The position numbers and the translations under genes are program-made. Below the pieces are notes generated by a model that worked only from the letters and a program-made list of their open reading frames with translations, made no database searches and was not told where the DNA came from. A DNA stretch of 64,000 bases from Macrostomum hystrix (lineage: Eukaryota > Platyhelminthes > Macrostomidae): assembly GCA_950097015.1 (NCBI GenBank), contig CATNEN010000030.1, forward strand, positions 2,961,001-3,025,000, written 5' to 3'. Within the stretch, counting starts at the first letter, position 1, and each line of letters opens with the position of its first letter. Positions 12,031 to 25,800 of this stretch are shown piece after piece.

Positions 12031-12514
12031 TCAGGCCTGCTACTAATGATTTTGAAAAACTGTTTTACTAGAAGTACAATAATTATCTAAAGTGGCGCAC
12101 AGAGGATTTTCTGAAGATTTTCTCTCCTTTTGCCCTTAAGTATAATGAGCGCACTTCTTACTTTAGCTTTCATTTTGCGTGGCTGCATGCCTTGTTTTCC
12201 GTTGAAAGAGAGGCGTTCAGTTCGACCCACTCAAAACATTTTTCATCCAAGCTTCTCCGGGTGCAAAGTTTAAACTCCGACTGATTCTAGACTTCTTCCT
12301 CATAACAATTTTCTCACCTTCGTGTTCAATTCATTGGAAAGCTTTTGACTTTATTTGCTAGGCTGCCTAGCCTCCCTCTTACCTGGCTCTCCGTCTCTTC
12401 GTCTTCGTCTTCGTCAATATCTGCCCCACAGAATCTTTCTTACTGCTCTGAACACTGACTCCCACTACCACTCCCCCACCCTCTCTCACACCATCCCTAG
12501 CTCTTCCTAACTAT
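12031..12514. other. spacer between two satellites
   Basis: Unique-looking sequence, pyrimidine-rich towards the right. No gene or known element seen. Confidence 0.4.
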
Positions 12515-13312
12515 GATCCTCACTCTCCCTCCTTCACTCTACTTCCTTCACTCTACCTCCTTCACTCTCCGCCTTCACTCTCCCCCCTTCACTCTCCTTC
12601 ACTCTTCCTCCTTCACTCTTCCTCCTTCACTCTTCCTCCTTCACTCTCCCTCCTTCACTCTCATCCTTCACTCTCCCTCATTCACTCTCATCCTTCACTT
12701 TCCCTCCTTCACTCTCATCCTTCACTCTCCCTCATTCACTCTCCTCCTTTACCCTCCCTCCTTCACTCCCATCCTTCACTCTCCCTCATTCACTCTCCTC
12801 CTTTACTCTCCCTCCTTCACTCTCATCCTTCACTCTCCCTCATTCACTCCTCCTTTACTCTCCCTCCTTCACTCTTCCTCCTTCACTCTTCCTCCTTCAC
12901 TCTCCCTCATTCACTCTTCTCCTTCACTCTCCCTCATTCACTCTCCCTCCTTCACTCTTCCTCCTTCACTCTCCCTCATTCACTCTTCCTCCTTCACTCT
13001 CCCTCATTCACTCTTCTCCTTCACTCTTCCTCATTCACTCTCCCTCCTTCACTCTTCCTCCTTCACTCTCCCTCATTCACTCTTCCTCCTTCACTCTTCC
13101 TCCTTCACTCTCCCTCATTCACTCTTCCTCCTTCACTCTCCCTCATTCACTCTCCCTCCTTCACTCTTCTCCTTCACTCTCCCTCATTCACTCTTCTCCT
13201 TCACTCTTCCTCCTTCACTCTTCCTCCTTCACTCTCCCTCATTCACTCTTCTCCTTCACTCTCCCTCATTCACTCTTCTCCTTCACTCTTCCTCCTTCAC
13301 TCTTCCCTAAAA
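12515..13312. repeat. pyrimidine-rich CTTCACTCTCCCT satellite, almost free of G
   Basis: Irregular 12-14 bp units (TTCACTCTCCCTCC, TTCACTCTTCTCC). The top strand is C, T and A with almost no G over nearly 800 bp. The long open frame (SFTLPPSLF-type) is trivial. Confidence 0.9.
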
Positions 13313-13787
13313 ATATAATGTTACTCGTGTTTTCTAAGGTGCCAAAACTTGTTTGAATCAATAATCTAGTGCAATGTACACTTTAAAACAAGCTTATTTA
13401 CTAGAGGTGCTCCTGTTGACTCCACTTTTGAGATAAACAAATATTTGATTCAAATTTTTATCAGTGGCACAGTAAAAGACTAGCTATAAATAAGACTCCG
13501 GGGATTAGATATCAGATTTTACAAACAAGCAAGGCTTCCTGCTGTTCTAATCTAACTGCCTAGTGTCTATCAAGCTAGCCGATCGATTCAGGTTCGCTTA
13601 GAAATCTGAGACACCCCCTGAGTAAAGAGCTATAAACCCTTTGCAAAACCTGGTTGAATCTGGTGAGAGTACTGCCCCGCCAAACCGCCCCCCATTTCCG
13701 GACCACCGTAGGCTGACTAGCTGTGACCCCAGATACTCTGGTCAGATATTGGCACGCATTAAATGCGTATTTTAAAATGGAAAGACC
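13313..13787. other. intergenic, no gene recognised
   Basis: AT-rich sequence up to the left end of the mariner relic. Nothing else identified. Confidence 0.4.
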
Positions 13788-14800
13788 ACAGGGGCTTTTC
13801 AAATACCCTTCATCTTTTGTATCTCGCAAAATATTCAACCAATCGCCATGCAAATGGGCGAAACTTTTCGCTCCATCCGATCGGATATTCAACTATTCTC
13901 GTCGGGATGTCTGGTGCCAAAAGCCACCGATATAGGCATAATTGTTCCATTGTTCCATTCCATTGTTGCATAATATAGAATCTGTGTTTTAAGCTGCATA
14001 GGCTGCTCAAAATTGCAAATGCTTGACTGAAAAGTGCTTTCAAGTGAGACTATGGAACGACCGAAAGATCATTCAGAAATTGGATCGAAGGAAGGACAAC
14101 GGCATTTTATCGCTGGTCTGGTTCAACTTGGAAAGAAGCCGTGCAAGATCAAGTTGCTCGTCTGCGTGAAGTCATCCTCCAGAAGCGTCGCATCATGCGC
14201 ATCATTGTCCCCCTTCATCTTGTGGGACAACGCTCGCCCTCACGTCGCCGCGGCCACCACAAGGAAAGGGGAAGAGCTCGGCTTTCGGCTGCTTAATCAT
14301 CCACCTTATTCACCAGACCTCGCCTTTGTTGATTTCACTTGTTTGGAGTAATGAAGAAGCCCATGCGTGGTCGCGTCTTCACTAGTCGACAGGAAGTCAT
14401 TGCTGCGGCCAACGAATCTCTCCATGCGCTGCCTGCGAGTTTTAGGGGGAGGGAACCGACAAACTGCTGCATCGCTATGAGAAGTGTATCCAGCTCGATG
14501 GCAGCTTTGTGGAGCGTGCTGAAATCGCTGAAGAAATGGACGAAGGCGCTGATTTTTGACACAACAAACACGTTTACCTGTTCACTCTTTTCCACTGACA
14601 AAAATCGTAATTTTTAATCTCGAGGTCTGGACTTCAATGTGAGATATCACTGGTGCATGTAGACCGATAGAGTTGCAACTGAAGCTGTGTGCTGTCCATA
14701 TATGCAAAATTGCAGGGTAAAAAATTTCAAGTTTAAAAGTTTAACTATTAAAAAGTTGTGACTAAATTCTCGTTACTTTTGAAACACCCCTCGTACAAAG
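13788..14800 (+). mobile_element. degenerate mariner element (D34D transposase)
   Basis: Terminal inverted repeats are visible: CAGGGGCTTTTCAAATACCC at the left (13789 on) and, reading the bottom strand from about 14798, GAGGGGTGTTTCAAAAGTAA. Between them lies transposase sequence from about 14035 to 14600. It includes the catalytic block ILWDNARPHVA, and PPYSPDL 34 residues later gives the D34D spacing of mariners. Then a one-base frameshift near 14340 leads into LFGVMKKPMRGRVFTS. A second frameshift near 14450 separates the C-terminal HRYEKCIQLDGSFVE. The N-terminal half is poorly preserved. The element is an inactive pseudogene. Confidence 0.85.
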
Positions 14801-15040
14801 CAATGTTAGTTGTCCTTGTCACTAGAGTCTTCGACAAGAATCGCTGAATATCTCGACGATGCTGACGTCGGACGGCTTTGAAAGTTGGTTCATCGTAAAG
14901 GGCGGATAGTTTTGATTCGAACGGTGGACTTTCAGGAAAGTCGGTCATTCGGTTTGGTAGCTATCGTGAAGTAGGCAGCGGGTATTTGAACTACACCTGT
15001 GGTCTTTACCCAGGGGGGATAGCGTGCCCTTTCTACTGTT
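14801..15040. repeat. dispersed repeat of unknown class, copy 1
   Basis: About 230 bp, beginning near GCAATGTTAGTTGTCCTTG and including GAATATCTCGACGATGCTGA and TCGGTCATTCGGTTTGGTAG, then CCAGGGGGGATAGCG. A second copy lies at 57075-57745, interrupted by a SINE. It abuts the right end of the mariner. Class not recognised. Confidence 0.75.
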
Positions 15041-16118
15041 CACTCTTTTTCTTTGAAAGAGATTTTCAAAGCTTCTGCTTCATAGCAAAGTCGGGTTAAT
15101 TCCAGTCCACGTATTTGTTTTATTATAAATTGTATTAAATCACAGTTCAGTAGTTGCCTAATCTAAATTGTTTTAATTATATTCTCGTACTTATACTTAT
15201 ACTCTCGTTCAACATACAAAGGCTGTGCAATCCAGTGCTCACTGTATGATCAGTGCTCATCGCTTCACTGAGTCGATGCAAAATCACTGCTTCACTTCTT
15301 TAGCCTTCTCAATGAGGATTGCAATTTCCAGACTCCCTATCAATCCCGGCAAATACAAATCCCAGGAAATTCTTAAGAATGAGATTCTTGAGAATAATTA
15401 GGACTAGGCCCAATGGTCAGCGTGGGAATGGAAAGCTAGGCCAAGCGATACTAATTTGACTTGCTTGACAAGTTTGACCATTAAAGAATACGAACTAAGC
15501 AGTTAAATGTGTGCCGAATTCAGGGAGGAGTTTTTTCATTAGGAAATAACTATTGTTATTATGTTGCATACGTTTGTACAATGTATGTACAAGGTGCAAT
15601 TAATGTTCATTTTTCATTGAGAATGTCTGGACTATTCCTGGGATTATGGGATTATTCCTGAGATTCCTGGGTTTTTTTACTTTTCCCGGGAAATTTCATC
15701 AAATTCCGTGAATCCGGGATTGCAAATGTCTACATCTCAACACTGTGCAGTGAACTGTAAAACTCAAAGTTAGAGATTGCTTCTCCAGTTTTCCGAGTGA
15801 TGCGGCTGAGATTGAATTCTGGAATGCCGTGCGTGGGTGGAACGCCTCGACCAATGGCGCTGCTCCTAGGCGCCAAACTCTCTTAGTATCTGAGCCTCCG
15901 CCTTTGCTATATCTGCTTCTAAGCCTATAGGATTTTCTTGTGACACCCACACGCTGGATCTTGTAATATTGTCTTCAAGTCTGTTTGCGACTTGTTCTAT
16001 CTATAAGAAAATACTTGCTTTAGGAGAGAAAGTGAGTATCTTAAATGCATCTTGATCTGGAATTACGTTTTTCGTTTCTATAACGACGGAGCAGATTTTA
16101 CGAGTATCCCAGAGTCTT
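15041..16118. other. intergenic, no gene recognised
   Basis: AT-rich DNA with short motifs such as TTCCTGGGATT and TTCCCGGGAAATTTC. A small open stretch at 15775-15920 matches nothing I know. Confidence 0.4.
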
Positions 16119-16462
16119 GGGGTGAGTGGCAGAGCGGTTCACGCGCTGGCCTCTCGCACCAAGGTCCCTGAGCTCGATTCCGCGGAGAGGCCACATTAAA
16201 TTGGGGCGCAGCCGCGGAGAGAAGGCTTGGGGGCTTGTCGTGCAATTTACGCCCTTGAGGGCCAACCTCCAAGGCACATTGAGAGTGTACACTGCCTGAC
16301 GATGAGAAAGTCAGGCCAGATGTGCACCCTGTTTGAGTGTGTGCCTGTGTACAGTAGCTGTGGGCAGAATTGCCTCCTCGCTGGCTGCAAGCCTAGTGTC
16401 ACCAAATGATGTGCCATTGCCTGCAGCCCTACTGCAATTAGTATTGTTATTATCATAGAGTA
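16119..16462 (+). mobile_element. tRNA-derived SINE, family B
   Basis: A box TGGCAGAGCGG at 16127-16137 and B box AGCTCGATTCC at 16171-16181, followed by a shared body (GAAGGCTTGGGGGCTTG, CTGCCTGACGATGAGAAAGT, CACCAAATGATG) and an ATT-rich tail. The same element occurs at 51.7, 55.0 and 57.3 kb. No clear target-site duplication here. Confidence 0.82.
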
Positions 16463-16860
16463 TTTGTTTCTAGTTCTAAGCTCTAACCCAAAGGCAGGTT
16501 TAGAGTTCGCTTCACTGCCTACGGGGAAAAGATTGTGTCCTTGAGTCATTAAGTCATTTAAAACTCTTCATCGCTTTAGTTTGCCCAGCTGTAAACTTTG
16601 CTTGGGTCGTGCTTTTTTAAAGAGAATTAAGCTATGCGTTTTTTTCCTAAAAGTTTTGATGCAAACACTTTTAAGTGTATTAGAATTCGAACTCAAGAGT
16701 ATTATAGTCCACTTTATTTTTAAGAGCACGGCTGTCATATTGATTTGAGAAATCGATCAATTTCAGTAATCCGATCAACTGTTAGTTAGTGAGGCGCGGC
16801 AGGCCTCCGACAAATCCGACCGCATTGTGCTCAAATAGGGCCTAATTGAGTAGGCCAGAG
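16463..16860. other. upstream region of the TRPM gene
   Basis: Non-coding DNA before the TRPM start. An in-frame TAA at 16843-16845 stops any further N-terminal extension. Confidence 0.4.
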
Positions 16861-19800
16861 ATGCCAGACGCCGAGCTGTACCAGGACTGCTTGTCGGGCG
16901 CGCCAAGCTCCTGCCTGACCGAATCGGTCAGCAGCAGCAGCCGCAGCAGCTCCAATGACAAATGGATTGAGCGGAATATCTGCAAACTCGAGTGCGTCCA
17001 ATTTGTGCCCCCCGCATCCGGCTTGGACAGGTGCCAGTGCGGCAAGCCGCTGACCGAGCACCCGGCCCGCCTGACTAAGTCAACTGCCGCCACAGTCTGG
17101 GCATCGGCCAGCCACACGGAGGCTTCGCCAACGGATGCCTACGGTGTGATCGAGTTTGTCAGCGGGCCGCATCCGACTAGGGCGCATTACATTCGCGTGG
17201 CGGCCAACACTCAGCCTGAGCAGCTGCTGCACATTCTCACCAGGGTGTGGCGGCTGCGGCTGCCCAAGCTGGTGCTCACTGTACATGGCGGCATACAGAA
17301 TTTCGAGCTGCAGCCCAAGCTGAAGAAGGTTGTGCTCAATGGCATCCTGAAGGCGGCTAAGACTACGGACGCTTGGGTGATTTCTACTGGCCTTGACAAT
17401 GGCATTTCCAGGTACTGTTGCTGCTTTTTAGCACTATTAACTTTGGTGGAATCAGGGATAATGACCGAATACTAGGGTGATGACCGAAAATCTATGTAAA
17501 TGACCGAATGTCTGGGTAATGACCGAATGTCTGGGTAATGACCGAATATCTGGGTAATGACTAAATGTCTGGGTAATGACCAAATATCTTGGTAATGACC
17601 GAATATCTGGGTAATGACTAAATGTCTGGGTAATGACCAAATATCTGGGTAATGACCAAATATCTGGGTAATGACCGAATATCTGGGTAATGACAGAAAA
17701 TCTGGGTACTGACTGAATATCAAGATGATGACACAATATCAGGTAATGACCGAATGACGTGGTTACGACCGAATATCAGGGTATTCTGAAAATTCTGAAA
17801 ATGACTGAAAATTGGGGTAATGACCCAATATCAGGGTAATGACCCAATATCAGGGTAATGATCTAATATCAGGGTAATCACCAAATATCAGGGTAATGAC
17901 CGAATATCTGGGTAATGGCCGAATATCTGGGTAATGACCGAATATCTGGGTAATGAGCGACAAACAGCTAATGTTAATAACTAACGTACAAGCCTTGGGG
18001 TAATGACAGACACAGACTCAAGGTAATGTGTACAAGTAGACGTTGCCTACAAACGGCTTTTGTTATAAATTCTCTTCTGTCTCGCAGATACGTGGGTGAA
18101 TCAATCAGCGAGGAGATCCACATGAAAAAGCACCGGATTGCGGCCATCGGCATCGCGCCCTGGGGCGTCATCCGCGATCGCGAACAGCTGATTGGTCGCA
18201 ATCGCACCTGCAAGTACTTCGCCATTAGCTCGTCTAGCAAGGCGCTGTCAGTATTGAACAGGTGTCACAACTATTTTATACTGGTGGACGACGGCCAGTC
18301 GAATGTCTATGGCACGGAGATCCAGCTGCGCCGCGCTTTCGAGCGCTACCTGTGCTCAATGCGGCTGGACAAATCCCGCTTTGGCATCGGCCTGGACCGC
18401 GTGCCCGTGGTGGCCACGCTGATCGAAGGCGGCGCTAATGTGTTCCGCCACGTGCTGGACCTCACACTCGACCGGCGTCCCATTCCCGTGGTTGTGTGCG
18501 ACGGCAGCGGTCGGGCCGCCGATATCCTGGCCTTCATACACAAGAATGGCGAGCAGGTACGCCCTATACCTGCTGATTGTCGGATAGATTGAGTCTAGAT
18601 AGATAGGATTGTATCTTCAGAGAATTATCTCCCCAGTTACCGATTCATCTCCCCAGTTAGCGATTTATCCCCCCAGTTAGCGATTTATCCCCCCAGTTAC
18701 AAATCCGGAACCCGCCCACGCTTAACAGGTACTGAACTGTCCAGCCCTGGCCGACCAGATTGTGGATCTGATTCGCGACAAATTCCGTCTAACCAAGGCC
18801 AAGGCTCAGGTTGTTTTTGGCGAGATTCGTGTCTGCCTTCAAGGACCCGGCCGCGACCTTGTCTCCGTGTTTCGCCTCGGCGAAGGTCGCTTCAAAGACG
18901 TCGACGATGCTATTTTGACATCACTGCTGAGCTCGCATCACCTGTCCCATAGCAGCCAGCTGAAGCTCACAATGGCCTGGAATCGGGTGGACCTGGCCCG
19001 GTCGCATCTGTTCCAATACGGCCAGGACTGGCGCCAGGCGGACCTGGAGCGCGCCATGATGGAAGCGCTGATGAACAATCGCATCGAATTTGTTAAACTG
19101 CTGCTCGAGTGGGGCGTCAATGTTGAACGATTTCTCACCAGGCTGAGGCTCGAGGATCTCTACACTTTTTGCTTGTTTAGCGACGAGACCAAAGGTCTGG
19201 GCCGCTACCTGCGTTTCCTGCTCAAACAGACTCTGGCCAAATTCTCCAAGAAGCAGCAGCGCGTGTCTCTCTACCTAATTGGTCGTCTGGTTCAGGACCT
19301 GATTGGTAGCGGATTTGTACACGAGTACACAAGGCGATTCTGCCTGGCCAAGGCCGCCGTGAGGTCCGCCAGCGGCGCTCTGCCGCCCGACATTGCGCCG
19401 ACGGCCACTGGCGGCCTCGCATCTGAGCAGGTGAGCTGGTTGAAATTTAACTTCAGGTTGCCTTCAGGTTGCCTTCAGGTTACATCCAGGCTACCTTCAT
19501 ATTAAATTCAGCCTACCTTCAGGTTACCTTTAGGCTACCTTCATATTAAATTCAGCCTACCTTCAGGTTAACTTTAGGCTACCTTCAGGACAACTTAAGG
19601 CTACCTTCAGGTTAACTTTAGGCTACCTTCAGGTTAACTTTAGGCTACCTTCAGGTTAACTTTAGGCTACCTTCAGGTTAACTTAAGGCTACCTTCAGGT
19701 TAACTTAAGGCTACCTTCAGGTTAACTTTAGGCTACCTTCAGGTTAACTTTAGGCTACCTTCAGGTTAACTTTAGGCTACCTTCAGGTTAACTTTAGGCT

Positions 19801-22800
19801 ACCTTCAGGTTAACTTAAGGCTACCTTCAGGTTAACTTTAGGCTACCTTCAGGTTAGCTTTAGGCTACCTTCAGGTGACCCTTAAGTTACTTTCAGTGAC
19901 CCATAAGTTACCTTCATGTTTTCTTCGGGTTACCTTCAGGTGGGCTCCATTGAAATGAGATTCCAAATAAACTTCGGTTTACCTGCAGCCTAGTAGCTAT
20001 TTAAACCTGATCAGCCTCGAGAGTATATTGCCATATGTGTTTAATATATAATTCCAATACATATTAGATTATATATTTAGAAGAATTATTACGAAACAAG
20101 CTGCTGACAGCGAGACGAGCAAGGCACGATCAGATTTATTCAAATCTAGAAATTAATATTTCTGTTTGAATCGAACTGTAAAATTTTGAGGATCAAACTA
20201 AAGCGGCTCTTATGAGATTATTTGGGTTGAGTGCATTCTACAAGATGGCTTCTAACTAGGAGGCTTACAAGCTCGCCGGCGTGTTTTAGTAAGTTCCGCT
20301 GTCATCTTTTGCTGGTTAAGAATGGCTAGTTGCTTAATACGATTAGCTGACGCAGTGGCGGACTAATTCTAAGCAGAAATTTCACGCACCAATTCTCACT
20401 AGAAAATCTCACCTTGCCTCTCCGAACTCAGCTAAAAAATAGCCTTATGGATGCTGGCACTTTGATGCGTAGAGAACAAGTACGTAGAGAAATGGGAATG
20501 AGGCTGCGAATAATGTCGATGAGGAAAGCCTAAAGTACACAGAGGAGAGGGAGAGACAGAAGTAGATAGAGTGGGTAGAGAGAGAAGTAGATAGAGTGGG
20601 TAGAGAGACAGAAGTAGATAGAGTGGGTAGAGAGACAGAAGTAGATAGAGTGGGTAGAGAGACAGAAGTAGATAGAGTGGGTAGAGAGACAGAAGTAGAT
20701 AGAGTGGGTAGAGAGACAGAAGTAGATAGAGTGGGTAGAGAGACAGAAGTAGATAGAGTGGGTAGAGAGACAGAAGTAGATAGAGTGGGTAGAGAGACAG
20801 AAGTAGATAGAGTGGGTAGAGAGACAGAAGTAGATAGAGTGGGTAGAGAGACAGAAGTAGATAGAGTGGGTAGAGAGACAGAAGTAGATAGAGTGGGTAG
20901 AGAGAGAGAGAAGTAGATAGAGTGGGTAGAGAGACAGAAGTAGATAGAGTGGGTAGAGAGACAGAAGTAGATAAAGTGGGTAGAGAGGCAGAAGTAGATA
21001 GAGGTGGTAGAGAGGCAGAAGATAACACGTGCATAGTGAGAACAGGCAGGGACATGCAGTGTTATCTCACACCTGATCCCGCAATGTTAACCATTCAGGC
21101 CACCTACACGGGCGCAGCGCAATCCAACACTTTGTTGAACAGCATCAAGACTGTGCGGTCCATGCTGGGACTGGGCAGCGCCAGCGAGGCACCAGGGACA
21201 GGACAGGGGGTCAGCGGCGGTGTTCCCTTCTATCAGAGTCACAGCACTCACGCCCTGCTGCTTGGCAACCAGCAGCAGCAGCAGCAGCAGCCACAGCAGC
21301 AGGAGCAGAAGCAGGATCTGTACGAGTTTCGCTTTCCCTACACGGATCTGATGACTTGGGCGGTGCTGTGCCGGCGCTACGAATTCGCCTGGTTCTTTAT
21401 GCAGTGCGGCGAAGATGTGATCGCCAAGGCGCTGTTCTCTGCGGCACTGTTCCGCGCCATCATGAACCGGATCGATGAGGATGTGCATGTCGATTATTAT
21501 CAGGTTTGTTTGCTGAACTTTTATTAACTTAACTTTGTTCTAATGACAATGGAAGAAGAAGAGCCACTGGATCTTGAAACCTGATTACCCAGCATTAGCT
21601 AGCTCGGAGTTTTACGGGGCTTAACCTAGTGGTTAGAGCGTCGGACTAACGACTTGAAGGTCCGGGGTTCGTTCCTGACTCCATTGGGAAAATTTTTGTC
21701 TTTCAGCAAGACACTTTACTCTGCATTGCTTTGATATACCCAGCTGTTAAATGAATACCAGCATTAGCTGGGTATAATTAAGGGTGGGTGTGGCGTCCCC
21801 CCAGTCCATGGACTGAACAGCCGTACGCAGCCTTCAGATGCGCCGCGCAATAGCTGGGACTGTGCTGTCGACTGTTCACATGTTTTGGATTTTTAGTAGT
21901 TCAAATTAGGTTTAATCTTCCGTTTAAATAAAACTAGCTGTTTTACCCTATTGTGAATGTAGTTGCCATTAGCAACCAAATCGGTGTTTTCTAAGAAATG
22001 CCTCTCTACCTTAGGTTCCCCTTCAACCCGGGAAGTCTGCCCCCCTGTTCACTTCCCGAAAGTTGCTTCTTGACGACTCTTCAGTCTCGTCTAAAGACTT
22101 TCAAATGGTCGCTGCAGTGCTGCTGTTAGTGGCTTGTTTATGTCTTGAATTGCAAATATTTTATATTGCGAATGGGTAAGAGTTTGCGAGTTTGAGTTCT
22201 TTAGACCGTTTTAAAAAACAGTTTTTGTTGGACTAGTAACGATAGTCGCTTTACTATTGATAAAGCTATGGTTTAATAATGCAGTTATAAAATATTCTCC
22301 ATTTAAGTTATTATTCAATTCTGGGAATTTTTCCTTTTCCGGTCATCATAATTCTAATTTTAATCATTAGAAATTCACTGTCTGGTCATTGTGAATTCTA
22401 ATTCTGATCATTATGGATCAAAATTTTTAACATTATGTATTTACATTCTAATAATTATGGACACACCTTCTGGTCATTGTGAATTCACATTCTGGTAATT
22501 TTGGATTCACATTCTTGTCATTATGAATTCGCATTCTGGTCATTGTGAATTCACATTCTGGTCATTGTGAATTCACATTCTGGTCATTGTTAATTCACAT
22601 TCTGGTCATTGTAAATTCACATTCTGGTCACTGTGAATTCACATTCTGGTTACTATGAATTCACATTCTGGTCATTGTGAACTCACATTCTGGTTACTGT
22701 GAATTCACATTCTGGTCATTGTGAACTCACATTCTGGTTACTGTGAATTCACATTCTGGTTACTATGAATTCACATTCTGGTCATTGTGAACTCACATTC

Positions 22801-25800
22801 TGGTCACTGTGAATTCACATTCTGGTTACTATGAATTCACATTCTGGTCATTGTGAACTCACATTCTGGTCATTGTGAATTCACATTCTGGTCATTGTGA
22901 ATTCAGATTCTGGTCATTGTGAATTCACATTCTGGTTACTATGAGTTCACATTCTGGTCATTGTGAACTCACATTCTGGTCATTGTGAATTCACATTCTG
23001 GTCATTGCTAACAATCTGCTCATTATTTAAATTCTGCTCATTATTTACATTTTGGTCATCTTTGCGCCCCTGACTCTGAACTCGCAACCCAATGTTCTCA
23101 GGAGCTTGAGTCCTGGTGCGAAAAGTACGAAGCCGAAGCCCTGGCCATGCTTGAGCACTGCTACAACTTCGATCCCCGGTCAACTCGCAAGCTGATCACC
23201 TACCAGCTGGCTGAGTTCAGCGGTCACACCTGCATGAGCCTGGCCTACACCTCGCGCAGCATGCTGTTCTTGAACCACGCCTGTCCCCAGATCATCCTCA
23301 ACGACCTCTGGTACGGTGGGGTGCGGGAAACAGACGACCTGACCGGCCTGCGGGTGTTCCTGCTCTGCCTGGTTCTGCTGGCCTGCCCGCCGCTGTTCTT
23401 CGCCCTGCTATTTACCAACTTTGTTGAGTTCAAGAGCCTTCAAGAGCTGCGCGATCAGCCGCAGACGCGTGACGAATTCGGCGACGTCGAATCTTCTTCG
23501 TCGTCATCTTCGTCTTCGTCATCCTCGTCGGCTTCTAAAACAAGCGATGCCGAGGCGCGCGCTCATCGAATCAACAGACGGCAACGCGAGCATCTTCGTC
23601 ACCAGCAACAGCAGCAGCAGCAGCAGCAGGAGCAACAGCAGCAGCAGCAGCTGGCCACTGCGGCTACTCCTGCGCCAGTCTCATCGTTGCGTCATTTCAT
23701 GCGCCAAGTGCCGCAGGAGTCGCTCAGCGACAAAATCGACCGTCTCGGCCTCGGAGAGGCTGGCAATAACAGCAATAAGAGATCTGGCTGCTCTGGCCGA
23801 GTGAACTTTGTCAACGAGATTCCATTGGTGACCATTGTCCCGCCGAGTCAGCAGCAGCAGCAGCCGTCGGGTTCGAGGCCTTCGCAGCCGCAGCTGCCAA
23901 GAATTTGTAAGTTTACTAATACTTTTTTTGTCTTCTTTTTCTATGATTTTTCTTCTTCTTTGATTATTTAACTGGTTCGCAGTTCGCTCAGGCAGTCTTT
24001 GCTAACCCTGAAGCATTCTCAAATTTGGATAAATGAGTCTTCTTAAAGGATATATCTTGGGGTGTAGCTATGACCCACTCGGATGTAGCTATGACCCACT
24101 CGGATGTAGCTATGACCCACTCGGATGTAGCTATGACCCACTCGGATGTAGCTATGACCCACTCGGATGTAGCTATGACCCACTCGGATGTAGATGTGAT
24201 CCACTCGGATGTAGGTGTGATCCACTCGGATCTAGGTGTGATCCACTCGGATCTAGGTGTGATCCACTCGGATGTAGGTGTGATCCACTCGGATGTAGCT
24301 ATGATCCACTCGGATGTAGCTATGACCCACTCGGATGTAGCTATGACCCACTCGGATGTAGCTATGACCCACTCGGATGTAGCTATGACCCACTCGGATG
24401 TAGCTATGACCCACTCGGATGTAGCTATGACCCACTCGGATGTAGCTATGACCCACTCGGATGTAGATGTGATCCACTCGGATGTAGGTGTGATCCACTC
24501 GGATGTAGGTGTGATCCACTCGGATGTAGATGTGATCCACTCGGATGTAGGTGTGATCCACTCGGATGTAGGTGTGATCCACTCGGATCTAGGTGTGATC
24601 CACTCGGATCTAGGTGTGATCCACTCGGATGTAGGTGTGATCCACTCGGATGTACTTGTAGCTATGACCAACTCAGGTGTAGCTATGATGGCCCACTCGG
24701 GTGTAGCTATGATGGCCCACTCGGGTGTAGCTATGATGACCCACTCGGGTGTAGCTATGATGGCCCACTCGGGTGTAGCTATGATGGCCCACTCGGGTGT
24801 AGCTATGATGGCCCACTCGGGTGTAGCTATGATGACCCACTCGGGTGTAGCTACGATGACCCACTCGGGTGTAGCTATGATGACCCACTCGGGTGTAGCT
24901 ATGATGACCCACTCGGGTGTAGCGATGATCCACTCAGACTGTTAAGGTTGCAAAAGCCAAGCTAGTTAATTTCTTAATCCTTGTCTTTTTGTCTGCCTTT
25001 CTCATCTGGATCCGGTATTTTCGCTAACGAACTCGCATTTTCAAGGTACGCCAGTCATATTTGCCGCAGTCGCGTAGATCATTTAAAGGTATCTATTAAA
25101 CTAGCAGTAACAAATTTTTATTTAGTTCCTAGAGCAAGTTGCAATGCAAAAGCCGACAATTTCATTGGACAAGTTAATCTCATATTATCCGTCTAACATG
25201 GCACTATTATGATTTTAAATTTTAATCATACTCGCTATCCATACGGACTTATAAACTAGAGCATTGCAATGGTGTAAAACTAAATTTACAAAATAACAAG
25301 CGCGTTCTCTTTTTTAGCTCGTATAACTCGTCACTATGTAACACCTAGACTGCATGCCTGTTAGACCAGCTGTTTAAATATCGCTTGAGTGACTTCTAAC
25401 ATGTTAGACTTCTAACATTGTATCTAATCTCGCTTGACATTTATGCACTGCGACTTCTAGTACTTTGCTAAGTTGAGTGTTCAAGTATTGACTTCTTACG
25501 TGTCACCATTGAGGGAATTTACTGCTCAAGTATCACCAGAGAGGATATTGACTGCTCAAGTGTCACCAGAGAGGATATTGACTGCTCAAGTGTCACCAGA
25601 GAGGATTTTAACTGCTCAAGTGTAACCAGAGAGGATTTTATCTGCTAAAGTGTCACCAGAGAGGATTTTATCTGCTAAAGTGTAACCAGAGAGGATTTTA
25701 TCTGCTAAAGTGTCACCAGAGAGGATTTTATCTGCTAAAGTGTCACCAGAGAGGATTTTATCTGCTAAAGTGTCACCAGAGAGGATTTTAACTGCTTAAG

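Noticed and set aside
10210-12090. Frame starting with a hydrophobic leader (MLPVRYFVCFFGVFM) followed by LPGVS repeats
   Set aside because: Tempting as a secreted repeat protein, but frames shift repeatedly within the satellite, both strands are open, and there is no splice structure or codon bias.
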